Shown here in pieces: positions 27,436 to 36,041 of a DNA stretch of 64,000 nt. The stretch lies in contig NZ_JAFFHZ010000001.1 in NCBI RefSeq assembly GCF_017052585.1, positions 3,277,001 through 3,341,000 on the forward strand, given 5' to 3'. The translations under genes and the position numbers were made by a program. The first letter of the stretch is position 1. Every line of letters starts with the position of its first letter. The notes beneath the pieces were generated by a model. It was not told the origin of the DNA. It searched no databases and was given only the letters and a program-made list of their open reading frames with translations. Source of the stretch: Paenibacillus apiarius (GTDB taxonomy: Bacteria > Bacillota > Bacilli > Paenibacillales > Paenibacillaceae).

Positions 27436-27466
27436 ATGATCAACCACTAACATCGAGGTGAACATC

Positions 27467-30400
27467 ATGTCGGCAAACTTTGATTTCTTGCAAGACCAAG
27501 CGGAATATAAAATGTTTGCGAATGCTTGTATCGAGGCCGAACGTGTACTGGCGACCTCACCGGCCATGTCGGCGGTGGGGAGCCGGAAGGCGTTCGAGTT
27601 AGCGGTGAAATGGGTTTATGCCGCAGATAATACAATCACTATGCCGTATAAGGATAATCTGCAATCGTTAATCCATGAACCTACTTTCCGATTTGCAATG
27701 GAAACGCAGACATGGGGCAAGTTGCCATACATTATTAAGTTGGATAATCTAGCCGTTCATACAGATAAAGCGGTTAGTCGTAGCGATGCGGTTTTGGCGC
27801 TTGCATCTTTATTCGAATTTGTACAATGGCTTGATTACTGCTATGGTGCTAATTACGAGGAACGTATATTTACAGAATCTAGTATTCCTAAAGAGAAAGT
27901 TATACTTGATGAGGCGAAAATCAAAGAGAAAGATAGTTTGATTGAGCAAAAAGATTCCGAGATTGAGGCATTGCGAGCTCAAATTGCGGCCATGAGCGAT
28001 CGGCTTACGGCAGATAAAGCACTGCATAAGGAAGAACGCCATTTTGCACCAGAAGATCTCTCCGAGTATAATACACGGAAAAAATATATTGATGTGGATC
28101 TGAAATTGCTAGGTTGGATACTAGGTGATGATGCTCGTGAAGAAGTAGAGTTGTTCGGTATGCCGAACTCGCAGGACAAAGGATTCGCAGACTATGTACT
28201 ATACGGCAAAGATGGATTGCCGCTTGCTGTTATTGAAGCAAAACGGACATCAAAAGATCCGAAAGTGGGTACTCAACAAGCGAAGCTCTATGCGGATTGT
28301 CTGGAGCGGATGACAGGACGTCGCCCGATAATGTTTATTACGAATGGATTTGAAACCTATCTGTGGGATGATAAGACTTCACCCCAGCGGAAGGTTAGTG
28401 GTATGTTCTCGAAGTCGGATCTGGAGAAGCTTATGCATCGACGTCGGGAACGTAAAACGTTAAGTGAAATCGTCATCGATGATAAAATAACAGATCGCTA
28501 CTATCAGAAAGAAGCCATACGGGCGGTATGTGAGAGTATTGAGACCGGTCATCGTCGGGCGTTGTTAGTTATGGCAACAGGGACGGGCAAGACACGAACG
28601 GCCTCTAGCTTAACGGATGTACTATCCCGAGGTGGATATGTAACGAATATTCTGTTCTTGGCTGATCGGACGGCGCTGGTGAAGCAAGCGAAGGATGACT
28701 TCAAGAACCATCTTCCCGATATGTCTCTGTGTAACTTGCTAAGCAATAAAGATGACAAGAATGCTCGTATTGTGTTTTCCACCTATCCAACAATGTTGAA
28801 TGCGATTGATACGGCGCGTCAGGATGACGGTAAACGGCTATTTACACCTGGACACTTTGATCTAGTAATTGTGGATGAGGCGCATCGTAGTATTTTCAAG
28901 AAGTATCGCGCTATTTTTGAATACTTTGATGGCATTGTCGTCGGATTGACCGCAACACCTAAGACCGAAGTAGATCGGAACACCTATGATTTTTTTGAGT
29001 TGGAAAGTGGAGTGCCTACATATGCTTATCCATATGAAACGGCGGTAGAACAAGATCATGTCTTGGTTCCTTATCATAATATCGAAGTAACGACTCGATT
29101 TTTAGAAGAAGGCATTACATACGATAAATTGTCACCAGAAGATCGGGCGCGTTATGAAGAAGATTTTGCCGATGAAGACGGTGCTATACCGGACTTTATT
29201 CCTTCTCCTGCTGTGAATGAATTTATATTTAACCAATCGACAGTGGATATGGTGTTAGAAGATTTGATGACCAAAGGAATCAAGGTGGCAGGCGGGGATA
29301 GACTTGGTAAGACGATCATTTTTGCTCAGAATAAGAAACATGCGGATTATATCCTAAAACGATTTGATAAGCTGTATCCGCAATACGCAGGAACATTTGC
29401 TAAACGCATCGTATCATCAGACAATTACGCGCAGAGTTCCATCGATGAGTTCAAGGTAGCTGATAAAGATCCTCATATTGTGGTATCTGTCGATATGTTA
29501 GACACAGGAATTGATGTGCCTCAAATCGTGAACCTCGTATTCTTCAAACGGATTCGATCGAAGACGAAATTCTGGCAAATGATTGGTCGTGGGACAAGGC
29601 TTTGTAAGAATTTGTTTGGTGAAGGACAGGATAAGACCACATTTGTCATATTCGACTATCTGGGAAACTTCGAATTCTTCCGGCAACATAAGGAAGGGCT
29701 CATGGGGAGTGAATCTCAGAGTCTATCGGAAGCGATATTCGCGAAGCGTGTGCGATTAATTCAACATTTGCAGACAGCATCCTTCATCGACGATGCTCAT
29801 CAATCGATTCGCGCATCCCTTGTGGATATCGTACTCACTCAAGTCTGCGAACTTAATACTGAGTTGGTCTCGGTAAAACTACAATTGCAACATATTGAGA
29901 AGTACAAGGAACCAGTAGCTTTCATTTGTTTATCGGATACGGAGCAGCGTCAATTAGTAGACCATATCGCGCCCCTCGTCTTTATGGAGGATACGGATGA
30001 GCATGCGAAGCGTTTTGACAATTTCATGTACGGCTTGATGATTGCTTTAATTGAAGGGACATCGCAATTCAAAAGAGGAAAAAAACAGTTGATGGATGTA
30101 GCGATACAATTATCAAAACGTGCGACTATTCCGCAAGTCAAAGATAAACTATCAATTCTGAGTACCATTGCTTCGGAAGACTTTTGGACTGATGTCAATA
30201 TTACCAGCTTTGAGAAGATTCGTGTAGAACTCCGTGATCTCGTGAAGTTTCTGGTTGATGAAGGTGGAGAAAGCCCAATATATACGAATCTTATGGATGA
30301 AGTGACTAGTGTCAAAGAAGGAAAGCCGATGTACCAAGCGTATGATTTTGAAGATTACAAACTCAAGGTCAACCGCTATATCGAACAGAACCGGGATACT

Positions 30401-30814
30401 CTTGCCATACATAAACTTCGTAATAATATTCCGATGACTGCGCTGGACTATGAAAGTTTAGAGCGAATATTTACGAATGAACTTGGATCCGCTGAGGATT
30501 ATCAACGGGAGTATCAAGATACACCATTCGGGTTGCTGGTACGTAAAATTGCAAAGCTGGAATTAGAAGCAGCCAACGAAGCGTTTTCTGACTTTATTAA
30601 TGATCAATCCCTGAATCAGTCGCAGATCGTATTTGTTCGTAAGATCATTGACTATATTGTCCAAAATGGTTATTTGGAGGACGTTTCAGATCTAGTGAAG
30701 CCACCCTTTGATAAACCGCAAAGCTTTATCAAGTTATTCGATGGGACAAGGCAGAAGCAGCTTGTGCAAGTTGTTACTCAGATTAAGGAGAATGCGATTA
30801 CTGTAATTGGTTGA
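27467..30814 (+). CDS. hsdR: Type I restriction endonuclease subunit (EcoEI-type)
   Basis: Motor and nuclease subunit, 1115 aa. It has an N-terminal DUF4145-like domain (residues about 5-125), then a short coiled segment (about 145-185), the HSDR_N nuclease (GFADYVLYGKDGLPLAVIEAK near residue 235-255, with D and ExK of the PD-(D/E)XK site), then a DEAD-like helicase with MATGTGKTRTA (Walker A), VDEAHRS (Walker B), GLTATP (motif III) and MIGRGTRL (motif VI). The C-terminal EcoEI_R-type domain binds the M/S core. It translocates DNA and cleaves away from the unmethylated site. ATG 27467 follows GAGGTGAACATC. It lies 31 bp after hsdS in the same operon. Confidence 0.95.
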   Translation: MSANFDFLQDQAEYKMFANACIEAERVLATSPAMSAVGSRKAFELAVKWVYAADNTITMPYKDNLQSLIHEPTFRFAMETQTWGKLPYIIKLDNLAVHTDKAVSRSDAVLALASLFEFVQWLDYCYGANYEERIFTESSIPKEKVILDEAKIKEKDSLIEQKDSEIEALRAQIAAMSDRLTADKALHKEERHFAPEDLSEYNTRKKYIDVDLKLLGWILGDDAREEVELFGMPNSQDKGFADYVLYGKDGLPLAVIEAKRTSKDPKVGTQQAKLYADCLERMTGRRPIMFITNGFETYLWDDKTSPQRKVSGMFSKSDLEKLMHRRRERKTLSEIVIDDKITDRYYQKEAIRAVCESIETGHRRALLVMATGTGKTRTASSLTDVLSRGGYVTNILFLADRTALVKQAKDDFKNHLPDMSLCNLLSNKDDKNARIVFSTYPTMLNAIDTARQDDGKRLFTPGHFDLVIVDEAHRSIFKKYRAIFEYFDGIVVGLTATPKTEVDRNTYDFFELESGVPTYAYPYETAVEQDHVLVPYHNIEVTTRFLEEGITYDKLSPEDRARYEEDFADEDGAIPDFIPSPAVNEFIFNQSTVDMVLEDLMTKGIKVAGGDRLGKTIIFAQNKKHADYILKRFDKLYPQYAGTFAKRIVSSDNYAQSSIDEFKVADKDPHIVVSVDMLDTGIDVPQIVNLVFFKRIRSKTKFWQMIGRGTRLCKNLFGEGQDKTTFVIFDYLGNFEFFRQHKEGLMGSESQSLSEAIFAKRVRLIQHLQTASFIDDAHQSIRASLVDIVLTQVCELNTELVSVKLQLQHIEKYKEPVAFICLSDTEQRQLVDHIAPLVFMEDTDEHAKRFDNFMYGLMIALIEGTSQFKRGKKQLMDVAIQLSKRATIPQVKDKLSILSTIASEDFWTDVNITSFEKIRVELRDLVKFLVDEGGESPIYTNLMDEVTSVKEGKPMYQAYDFEDYKLKVNRYIEQNRDTLAIHKLRNNIPMTALDYESLERIFTNELGSAEDYQREYQDTPFGLLVRKIAKLELEAANEAFSDFINDQSLNQSQIVFVRKIIDYIVQNGYLEDVSDLVKPPFDKPQSFIKLFDGTRQKQLVQVVTQIKENAITVIG

Positions 30815-30853
30815 GTTCATAGGAATGTTTGTAACTCAGGCTAGGTGATTTTC

Positions 30854-30880
30854 TTGTATCCCTGGTAAGTCTGTTATTAT
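30854..30880 (+). promoter_or_regulatory. Possible promoter for the Mrr-like gene
   Basis: TTGTAT at 30854 or TTCTTG at 30851 with TATTAT at 30875 (spacer 15 or 18). The element lies in the 98-bp gap after hsdR and would allow independent expression. Confidence 0.3.
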
Positions 30881-30912
30881 GGCAAACCATACTCCATTCA
30901 TAGAGGTGACAA

Positions 30913-31896
30913 ATGTCTAAGAAAATGTGGTTGGTTCGTGCTGGTGAGGGAGCCTATCTGATTCATGAGTTCAAAGATAAACAGGCAATAGCAATTGGCT
31001 GGGGAGAGTTAAAGGATATTAGCAATGTAACCTCGCTTCAAGACATCAAGACATTGCTGAAATCTAATTATCCAGAATATAAAGACGGTAAGGTCAATAT
31101 TACTGCAGGACAAATTTATAGATTTGTCTCTGAATTTCAGGTAAATGATGAAGTAATAACCTACGATCCTGAAGAGCGTCTTTATTACATCGGTAATATC
31201 ACTTCAGGTTATACTTACAACCCGGACATTATTACAGATAGCCCTCATGTTCGTAAAGTTGTTTGGCAAAGCACTGTATCGCGGGATTCATTATCTGCTG
31301 GTGCTAGAAACACGTTAGGATCGATTATGACGATTTTCTCTATACCTGATGGGGTGAGAAAAGAAATATATGACCAGTTAGGCAAAAAGCCGAGTCCACA
31401 GGAAGAGGAAGCGGCTGAACTGGATCTCATTAAAGAAGATGTTATGGAGAAATCCAAAGAGTTTATTAAAGATAAAATTGTTAATCTTGATTGGGAACAG
31501 ATGCAGGAGTTAGTTGCGGGTATACTTAGAGGGATGGGATATAAGACTCATATCTCTCCCAGAGGGCCGGATCGAGGGAGAGATATTCTAGCTTCGCCAG
31601 ATGGCTTAGGGTTAGAAGAACCTAGAATTATTGTTGAAGTGAAGCACCGTTCTGGTCAAATGGGCGCTAATGAGATACGTAGCTTTACTGGGGGACTTCG
31701 CTCGGGAGATCGTGGTATTTACGTTTCTACAGGTGGCTTTACTAAAGAGGCAAAATATGAAGCAGATAGATCTAACCACCCTTTGTCTTTAATAGATCTG
31801 GGTTTTTTAGTTGAGCTGGTTATCCAATACTATGATCAATTTGATTCGGAGACTCGAACATTGGTGCCTTTAAAGAAAATATATTGGCCTGTTTAA
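30913..31896 (+). CDS. Mrr-type restriction endonuclease
   Basis: Predicted type IV (modification-dependent) or related endonuclease, 327 aa. The N-terminal about 110 residues (MWLVRAGEGAYLIHEF, IAIGWGEL, and YYIGNITSGYTY) look like a PUA/EVE-type DNA-base reader domain that recurs in front of Mrr nucleases. A linker leads to the Mrr_cat domain (about 190-300): LDWEQMQELVAGILRGMGY, then RGPDRGRDILASPDG with the catalytic Asp, IIVEVKHRSG with ExK, and a downstream Gly-rich strand (RGIYVSTGGFTKEA). All catalytic residues are present. It follows hsdR with its own likely promoter. Coexistence implies that the local HsdM methyl pattern is not its target. Confidence 0.85.
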   Translation: MSKKMWLVRAGEGAYLIHEFKDKQAIAIGWGELKDISNVTSLQDIKTLLKSNYPEYKDGKVNITAGQIYRFVSEFQVNDEVITYDPEERLYYIGNITSGYTYNPDIITDSPHVRKVVWQSTVSRDSLSAGARNTLGSIMTIFSIPDGVRKEIYDQLGKKPSPQEEEAAELDLIKEDVMEKSKEFIKDKIVNLDWEQMQELVAGILRGMGYKTHISPRGPDRGRDILASPDGLGLEEPRIIVEVKHRSGQMGANEIRSFTGGLRSGDRGIYVSTGGFTKEAKYEADRSNHPLSLIDLGFLVELVIQYYDQFDSETRTLVPLKKIYWPV

Positions 31897-31937
31897 TTAC
31901 TTGGAATATTATCTATTAATTTGTCTTATCATTTATG

Positions 31938-31982
31938 GGAGCAGACTAAGCCTTTAAGGAGGTGGTCTGCTCCTTTATTTTT
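31938..31982 (+). terminator. Intrinsic terminator after the Mrr-like gene
   Basis: GGAGCAGAC (31938-31946) pairs exactly with GTCTGCTCC (31965-31973), followed by TTTATTTTT. Confidence 0.85.
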
Positions 31983-32119
31983 GAATTCACAAAAAACATT
32001 CAACGGGATTATTTAGGTTAATTAATACTAGTAGTTAATTGTGGAGAGATAAAAATTAAAAAGCAATTATCATAAGTCCATAAATAATACTCAAAATATA
32101 GGTCAAAGCCAGAGGTTAG

Positions 32120-32575
32120 CTACTTTTTGCGTCTATTTTTGAATTTGTCTTGTAGTTGAGGGAAAAATGATAAAATTTGCTTTCTCCACTCATAATAAGT
32201 TTTTATTGATATACCGAGCTGCTCAATGATATTTGTAATGCTTTTGTCAGTTGTATAAATAGCGACGATAAGGTCAATAATTTTGTCACGGTTTTTTCTT
32301 CTATAGTAGAGTGGCTGCCTGTCTTTGGTATAAGTTATCTTGCAATCTACACAAAAAAAACGTGGAACTGGATTTTTTGCATGAGCTTTTATGTTGCTGG
32401 AATGGCAGTCAGGGCAATCGGGGTAAGAAGTCTGAGCATTCTTAGAAATGGAGTGTAACTTTTCTTTTACAGATTTAAGTTTGGTACACAAAATCTTTTG
32501 AAGCTCTTTTAGACCTCTTTCGTCTAGCTCCACACAATTACTCAAAGCAGATTGTATATCCTTTAATGTGCTCAT
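32120..32575 (-). CDS. Orphan zinc-ribbon plus HTH protein (IS1/IS1595 transposase-like N-terminal part)
   Basis: Protein of 151 aa. After a 50-residue helical start it has a CxxC zinc ribbon (CPDCHSSNIKAHAKNPVPRF then CVDC) like that at the N-terminus of IS1 InsA and IS1595-type transposases. An HTH segment follows (SITNIIEQLGISIKTYYEW) and then a basic tail. The DDE nuclease domain is missing and no terminal inverted repeats flank the gene, so it is either a transposase relic or a domesticated DNA-binding protein. The start at 32575 (MSTLKD) follows CAGGAGGTAAAATAAGG. It is divergent from the TIR/Wadjet operon, with about 180 bp between the start codons, so a regulatory role for that operon is conceivable. 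Confidence 0.6.
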   Translation of the reverse strand: MSTLKDIQSALSNCVELDERGLKELQKILCTKLKSVKEKLHSISKNAQTSYPDCPDCHSSNIKAHAKNPVPRFFCVDCKITYTKDRQPLYYRRKNRDKIIDLIVAIYTTDKSITNIIEQLGISIKTYYEWRKQILSFFPQLQDKFKNRRKK

Positions 32576-32753
32576 CCTTATTTTACCTCCTGGTATATGA
32601 TTTGAATAATATATCATCTTTTTCACTTCTAAACCACAATTTACTACAAATATGTCCCATGTACATGTGTCAGGGCTAGGCAAATAGATTTTGATCTTGT
32701 AATATGGGAATAATTGCTTGTTTCTTTATTCAAATCGAGAGGAGTCGCGATAA

Positions 32754-33191
32754 ATGAAGGTTTTCCTTGGAAGTTCGGGTTCTGCCGAATCGTTAGATGA
32801 TCTCAGAAAAATAGCAATTCTGATAGAAGAAGAAGGTCATACACCGGTTTCATGGAAAAAAGAAGGACTTTTTCCGTTAGGGAACTACATGTTAGATAGC
32901 TTAATAGAGATCAGCAAGCAAGTTAATGCTGCAGTTCTAATTTTTAATGAGGATGATCCCGTTTGGTATAGAAATGAGTATGTTAAACAACCGCGAGATA
33001 ACGTATCGATGGAATATACTCTTTTTGCTGCGACCTTAGGACGAGGAAAAACCATTATTTGCAAGAGAGGAAGGCCTAAAATGCCATCAGACTTACAGGG
33101 ACTCATATATTGCAGCCTTGATAAAGAATTTCGGGCAGAGAGCGAAATAGTTATGTGGTTAAGGTCACTGAATTCAGATAAAATCAATTAA
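32754..33191 (+). CDS. Stand-alone TIR-like (CAP12/PCTIR family) nucleotide-binding protein
   Basis: Protein of 145 aa that is essentially one TIR-like domain of the type first annotated as 'predicted nucleotide-binding' and now known from CBASS (CAP12) and Pycsar effectors. Visible family blocks are VFLGSSGSAE at the N-terminus, VLIFNEDDPVWY near 61-72, and QPRDNVSMEYTLFAATLGR near 79-97, with Glu87 at the position of the catalytic NADase Glu. No sensor, membrane or oligomerisation domain is attached. The ATG follows GAGAGGAGTCGCGATAA. It is 31 bp upstream of jetA on the same strand and is probably co-transcribed with the Wadjet genes. NAD cleavage and cell shutdown is the likely activity from family knowledge; a link to Wadjet is inference. 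Confidence 0.75.
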   Translation: MKVFLGSSGSAESLDDLRKIAILIEEEGHTPVSWKKEGLFPLGNYMLDSLIEISKQVNAAVLIFNEDDPVWYRNEYVKQPRDNVSMEYTLFAATLGRGKTIICKRGRPKMPSDLQGLIYCSLDKEFRAESEIVMWLRSLNSDKIN

Positions 33192-33222
33192 CTTTTTTAT
33201 TTTGTAACTACAGGAGGTTATC

Positions 33223-34770
33223 TTGAGTAAAATTCCGAATTTACAATCCTTGCGTGGAGTATCCGAATTAAAGTACGTTAATGCAGACAACGTGATTCGA
33301 TATCGTGCCATTATGCGTTATCTTTATCAGCAGTATCAAAAGTTGAACTATTGGCTTAAACCTGAACAAATATATGATGGGATAATGGAGTGGAATTTAC
33401 ACAAAAACTATACGCTCGATCAATGTCAGATTGATTTGGAACAATTAGTGGAATGGGGCAACCTGTCGTCGCGACATTATGGGGAAAGAGCCGTTTCTGT
33501 GGAAGAGTATTTACGGAAGAAGTATCAGTATTTACTAACCCCTTATTCTATCGAAATTGAACGCTTACTTGAAAGTTTGGAAACGGTTCGGGGCTATGGA
33601 GGATCTCTGGAGCCTACATTATTTGATACGATTGCAGATTCATTATTCAAAATTAGAGAACGATCAGATATTTATCAACCAGGAGAAGCACTTGAGTTGT
33701 GGAATCTAGTGTACGATTCATTTCAGAAGTTGCATGAAGCATCAGTGGATTATATAGCTAGTCTTCAGACGGGAACGGCGGAAGAGCTAATGGTCACAGA
33801 TGCTTTTTTATTATATAAAGACGCGATTACTCATTATTTGAAGGATTTTATACATGCCTTGCAGCGACGTTCTTATAAAATCGAAGGTAATCTAACCAAA
33901 ATATCGCATTATGTACGGGATATCTTCCTACATGCCGTGGTAGAAGATGAATGGAATATTCCGAAGTTGGAGGAAACAATAACGAAAGAGCAATATTTTA
34001 CTGAGCTATCAGATAAATGGAATATACTACATCGGTGGTTTCTTGGTAAGAATGGTTCTCCGAGTGAACTGTCGTTATTAGAACGAGCTACGAAAGAAGC
34101 CATTGTGAAGATGGTTCGCAGCGCATTGCGCATTCAAGAAAGAAAACGTTCCAATATTAGCAGAATACGGGAATTGGATTATTTAGGACAGTGGTTCTAT
34201 CGGTTGGAGAGCTTGGAAACGGCACATCAGTTAGCTGCCTATGCCTTCGGGCTATTTCCCACACGTCATTTACAGGGCGAGGATACGAGAGAATCGGATA
34301 GCCAAGGAATGTCGATATGGATAGAAATGCCTATTATGAAAACGTTGCGATCTCGAAGTAGGAAGAAACATGAGCGTCACGACACGGAGGCTGTTATTGA
34401 TAACACAAGGGATAAAGAGCTTCTAAGGGCCGAGTTTATCCGGCGGCATAAACAGGAACTGCAATTTTTAATTCAGATGGTAGATAAGGGAGAGACGAGT
34501 ATCTCGCATCTTGGGGAAATCTCTACGACGTCAAGATTGCAAATATTGGGTTGGATTAGCCGCTGTAATGCTTCGTCAAATTTAGCTATTCAGACTTCTG
34601 AAGGCGTTCGTATCCAATTGATTCGACCTGTGAACAAAGAGCGTGCGAGCCTGTTGTGTGAGGACGGTGAGCTGGAGTTGTTAAACTATAGTTTCACGTT
34701 TCAGGTAGTGGAACAACATAGCTGGGATGATTTGCTCCAATGGATGGATACCAGTGAAACAACACTTTAA
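33223..34770 (+). CDS. jetA: Wadjet type II JetA (DUF2397/TIGR02677)
   Basis: Kleisin-like subunit of the Wadjet SMC complex, 515 aa. Matches the DUF2397 (TIGR02677) family: a start with YVNADNVIRYRAIMRYLYQQ, a winged-helix block with LEQLVEWGNLSSRH near residues 83-96, a helical middle, and SNISRIRELDYLGQWFYRLE near 320. In Wadjet it bridges the JetC heads and recruits JetB and JetD. It starts with TTG at 33223 after AGGAGGTTATC, five bases apart, an unusually clear ribosome site for a rare start codon. It lies 31 bp after the TIR gene and 20 bp before jetB. The type II assignment rests on this family and on DUF2398/DUF2399 partners. Confidence 0.92.
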   Translation: MSKIPNLQSLRGVSELKYVNADNVIRYRAIMRYLYQQYQKLNYWLKPEQIYDGIMEWNLHKNYTLDQCQIDLEQLVEWGNLSSRHYGERAVSVEEYLRKKYQYLLTPYSIEIERLLESLETVRGYGGSLEPTLFDTIADSLFKIRERSDIYQPGEALELWNLVYDSFQKLHEASVDYIASLQTGTAEELMVTDAFLLYKDAITHYLKDFIHALQRRSYKIEGNLTKISHYVRDIFLHAVVEDEWNIPKLEETITKEQYFTELSDKWNILHRWFLGKNGSPSELSLLERATKEAIVKMVRSALRIQERKRSNISRIRELDYLGQWFYRLESLETAHQLAAYAFGLFPTRHLQGEDTRESDSQGMSIWIEMPIMKTLRSRSRKKHERHDTEAVIDNTRDKELLRAEFIRRHKQELQFLIQMVDKGETSISHLGEISTTSRLQILGWISRCNASSNLAIQTSEGVRIQLIRPVNKERASLLCEDGELELLNYSFTFQVVEQHSWDDLLQWMDTSETTL

Positions 34771-34790
34771 GAAGTCTGGGGGTAATTAGG

Positions 34791-36029
34791 ATGGAAACGA
34801 TTAAAATAGGAAAGTTGAATAAGACCAAGAGAAGAAGAACGAACATCGTAGATAGGGAAGAACTCTCTGATAGAAAAAAACAGTGCATGAATGCTTTGTT
34901 GAACCGTCCATGGATTGCGAAAGAGAATGATCCTCAATTGTACTACTGGATTAAAGAACAGTATGCAGAGTTAAAAGATTGGTTCATGAATTATGCTGGT
35001 TATTCGCTTGTTGTCAATAGGAAGATCGCCAAATTGGAGAAGGTCCCGGTAGTTGCATATCCATGGATGGGTTTTCAAGAGTTTCGCGAACCACTAGACT
35101 ATGCATTGTTCACCTATAGTTTGTGGTTTTTAGAGGCGAAGACAGAACGCGAGCAATTTCTATTAACCGATCTGGTAAAAGAAGTGCGTGATTACATGTT
35201 AGAGCAAGGTATGGAAATAGATTGGCGCAACTATTTTCATCGATTGTCTATGGCAAGGGCACTAAAAAAATTGAAAAGTATACATGTGATACGGGCAGTG
35301 GATGGACAAGAATCGGATTGGGCTTCACATTCGGATTCAGATGTTGAAAAACATAATGTCCTATACGAGTGCAGCGCTTACGTGCGATATGTATTGCGAA
35401 ATTTTCCTACCGAACTGACGAGTTATACAGATATGACAGAACTTAGAGACACGATCAATTATGGAGAAGGCGTAGATGAATTAAATCGAAAACGAAAACA
35501 TCGCCTTTATCGTCGATATTTACTTGAACCAGTTGTAATGGATGATCAATGGCAGGAGGAGCAGCTTTATTTTCATGGCCAAAAGAATCATATAATCAAA
35601 CATTTAAAGACAATGTTTGGTTGGGAGGGGAGTAAGTATCGCGAAGGTGTCCTCTTTTTTGAACCAGAAACGATGACAGAAGCGGAAGTGTTTCCAACTT
35701 TATCTTCTATCTCTGATATAACGTTGCTTGTGCTTGGACAGGTGCGACAGGAGGTAGTCTCTACTTTTGAAAAGGAGTCGGAACAGAATGGAAGGGTACG
35801 CCTTACGAAACATGAAATGGAGCGCATACTCATTAGACTGAAAGAGGAGTATGGAGAGTATTGGACCAATGATCATCGGAAAATGAAGTCCACACAACTG
35901 GCGCAGCAAGTATTCGATCATTTGATGGAATGGGGATTTGGAGAATGGGAAGATGAGACTTTTTTTGTGTTAAATGCAGCAGCCGGAAAATGGATGGCTC
36001 AGTACGGAACAGTGGAATTGGATATATAG
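34791..36029 (+). CDS. jetB: Wadjet type II JetB (DUF2398/TIGR02678)
   Basis: KITE-like accessory subunit, 412 aa, of the DUF2398 (TIGR02678) family. It begins with an Arg/Lys-rich segment, then RKKQCMNALLNRPWIAKEND, a central AYPWMGFQEFREPLDYALFTYSLWFLE-like block (near residues 86-110), and helical C-terminal wings ending in FDHLMEWGFGEWEDE. In the complex it would stabilise the JetA kleisin next to the SMC heads. The start is ATG 34791 after GGGGGTAATTAGG. It is the second gene of the four-gene Wadjet operon: 20 bp after jetA, 12 bp before jetC. Confidence 0.92.
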   Translation: METIKIGKLNKTKRRRTNIVDREELSDRKKQCMNALLNRPWIAKENDPQLYYWIKEQYAELKDWFMNYAGYSLVVNRKIAKLEKVPVVAYPWMGFQEFREPLDYALFTYSLWFLEAKTEREQFLLTDLVKEVRDYMLEQGMEIDWRNYFHRLSMARALKKLKSIHVIRAVDGQESDWASHSDSDVEKHNVLYECSAYVRYVLRNFPTELTSYTDMTELRDTINYGEGVDELNRKRKHRLYRRYLLEPVVMDDQWQEEQLYFHGQKNHIIKHLKTMFGWEGSKYREGVLFFEPETMTEAEVFPTLSSISDITLLVLGQVRQEVVSTFEKESEQNGRVRLTKHEMERILIRLKEEYGEYWTNDHRKMKSTQLAQQVFDHLMEWGFGEWEDETFFVLNAAAGKWMAQYGTVELDI

Positions 36030-36041
36030 GGGGGACATGTC

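Noticed and set aside
32120-32575. Complete insertion sequence
   Set aside because: No DDE domain, no terminal inverted repeats and no target duplication were seen.
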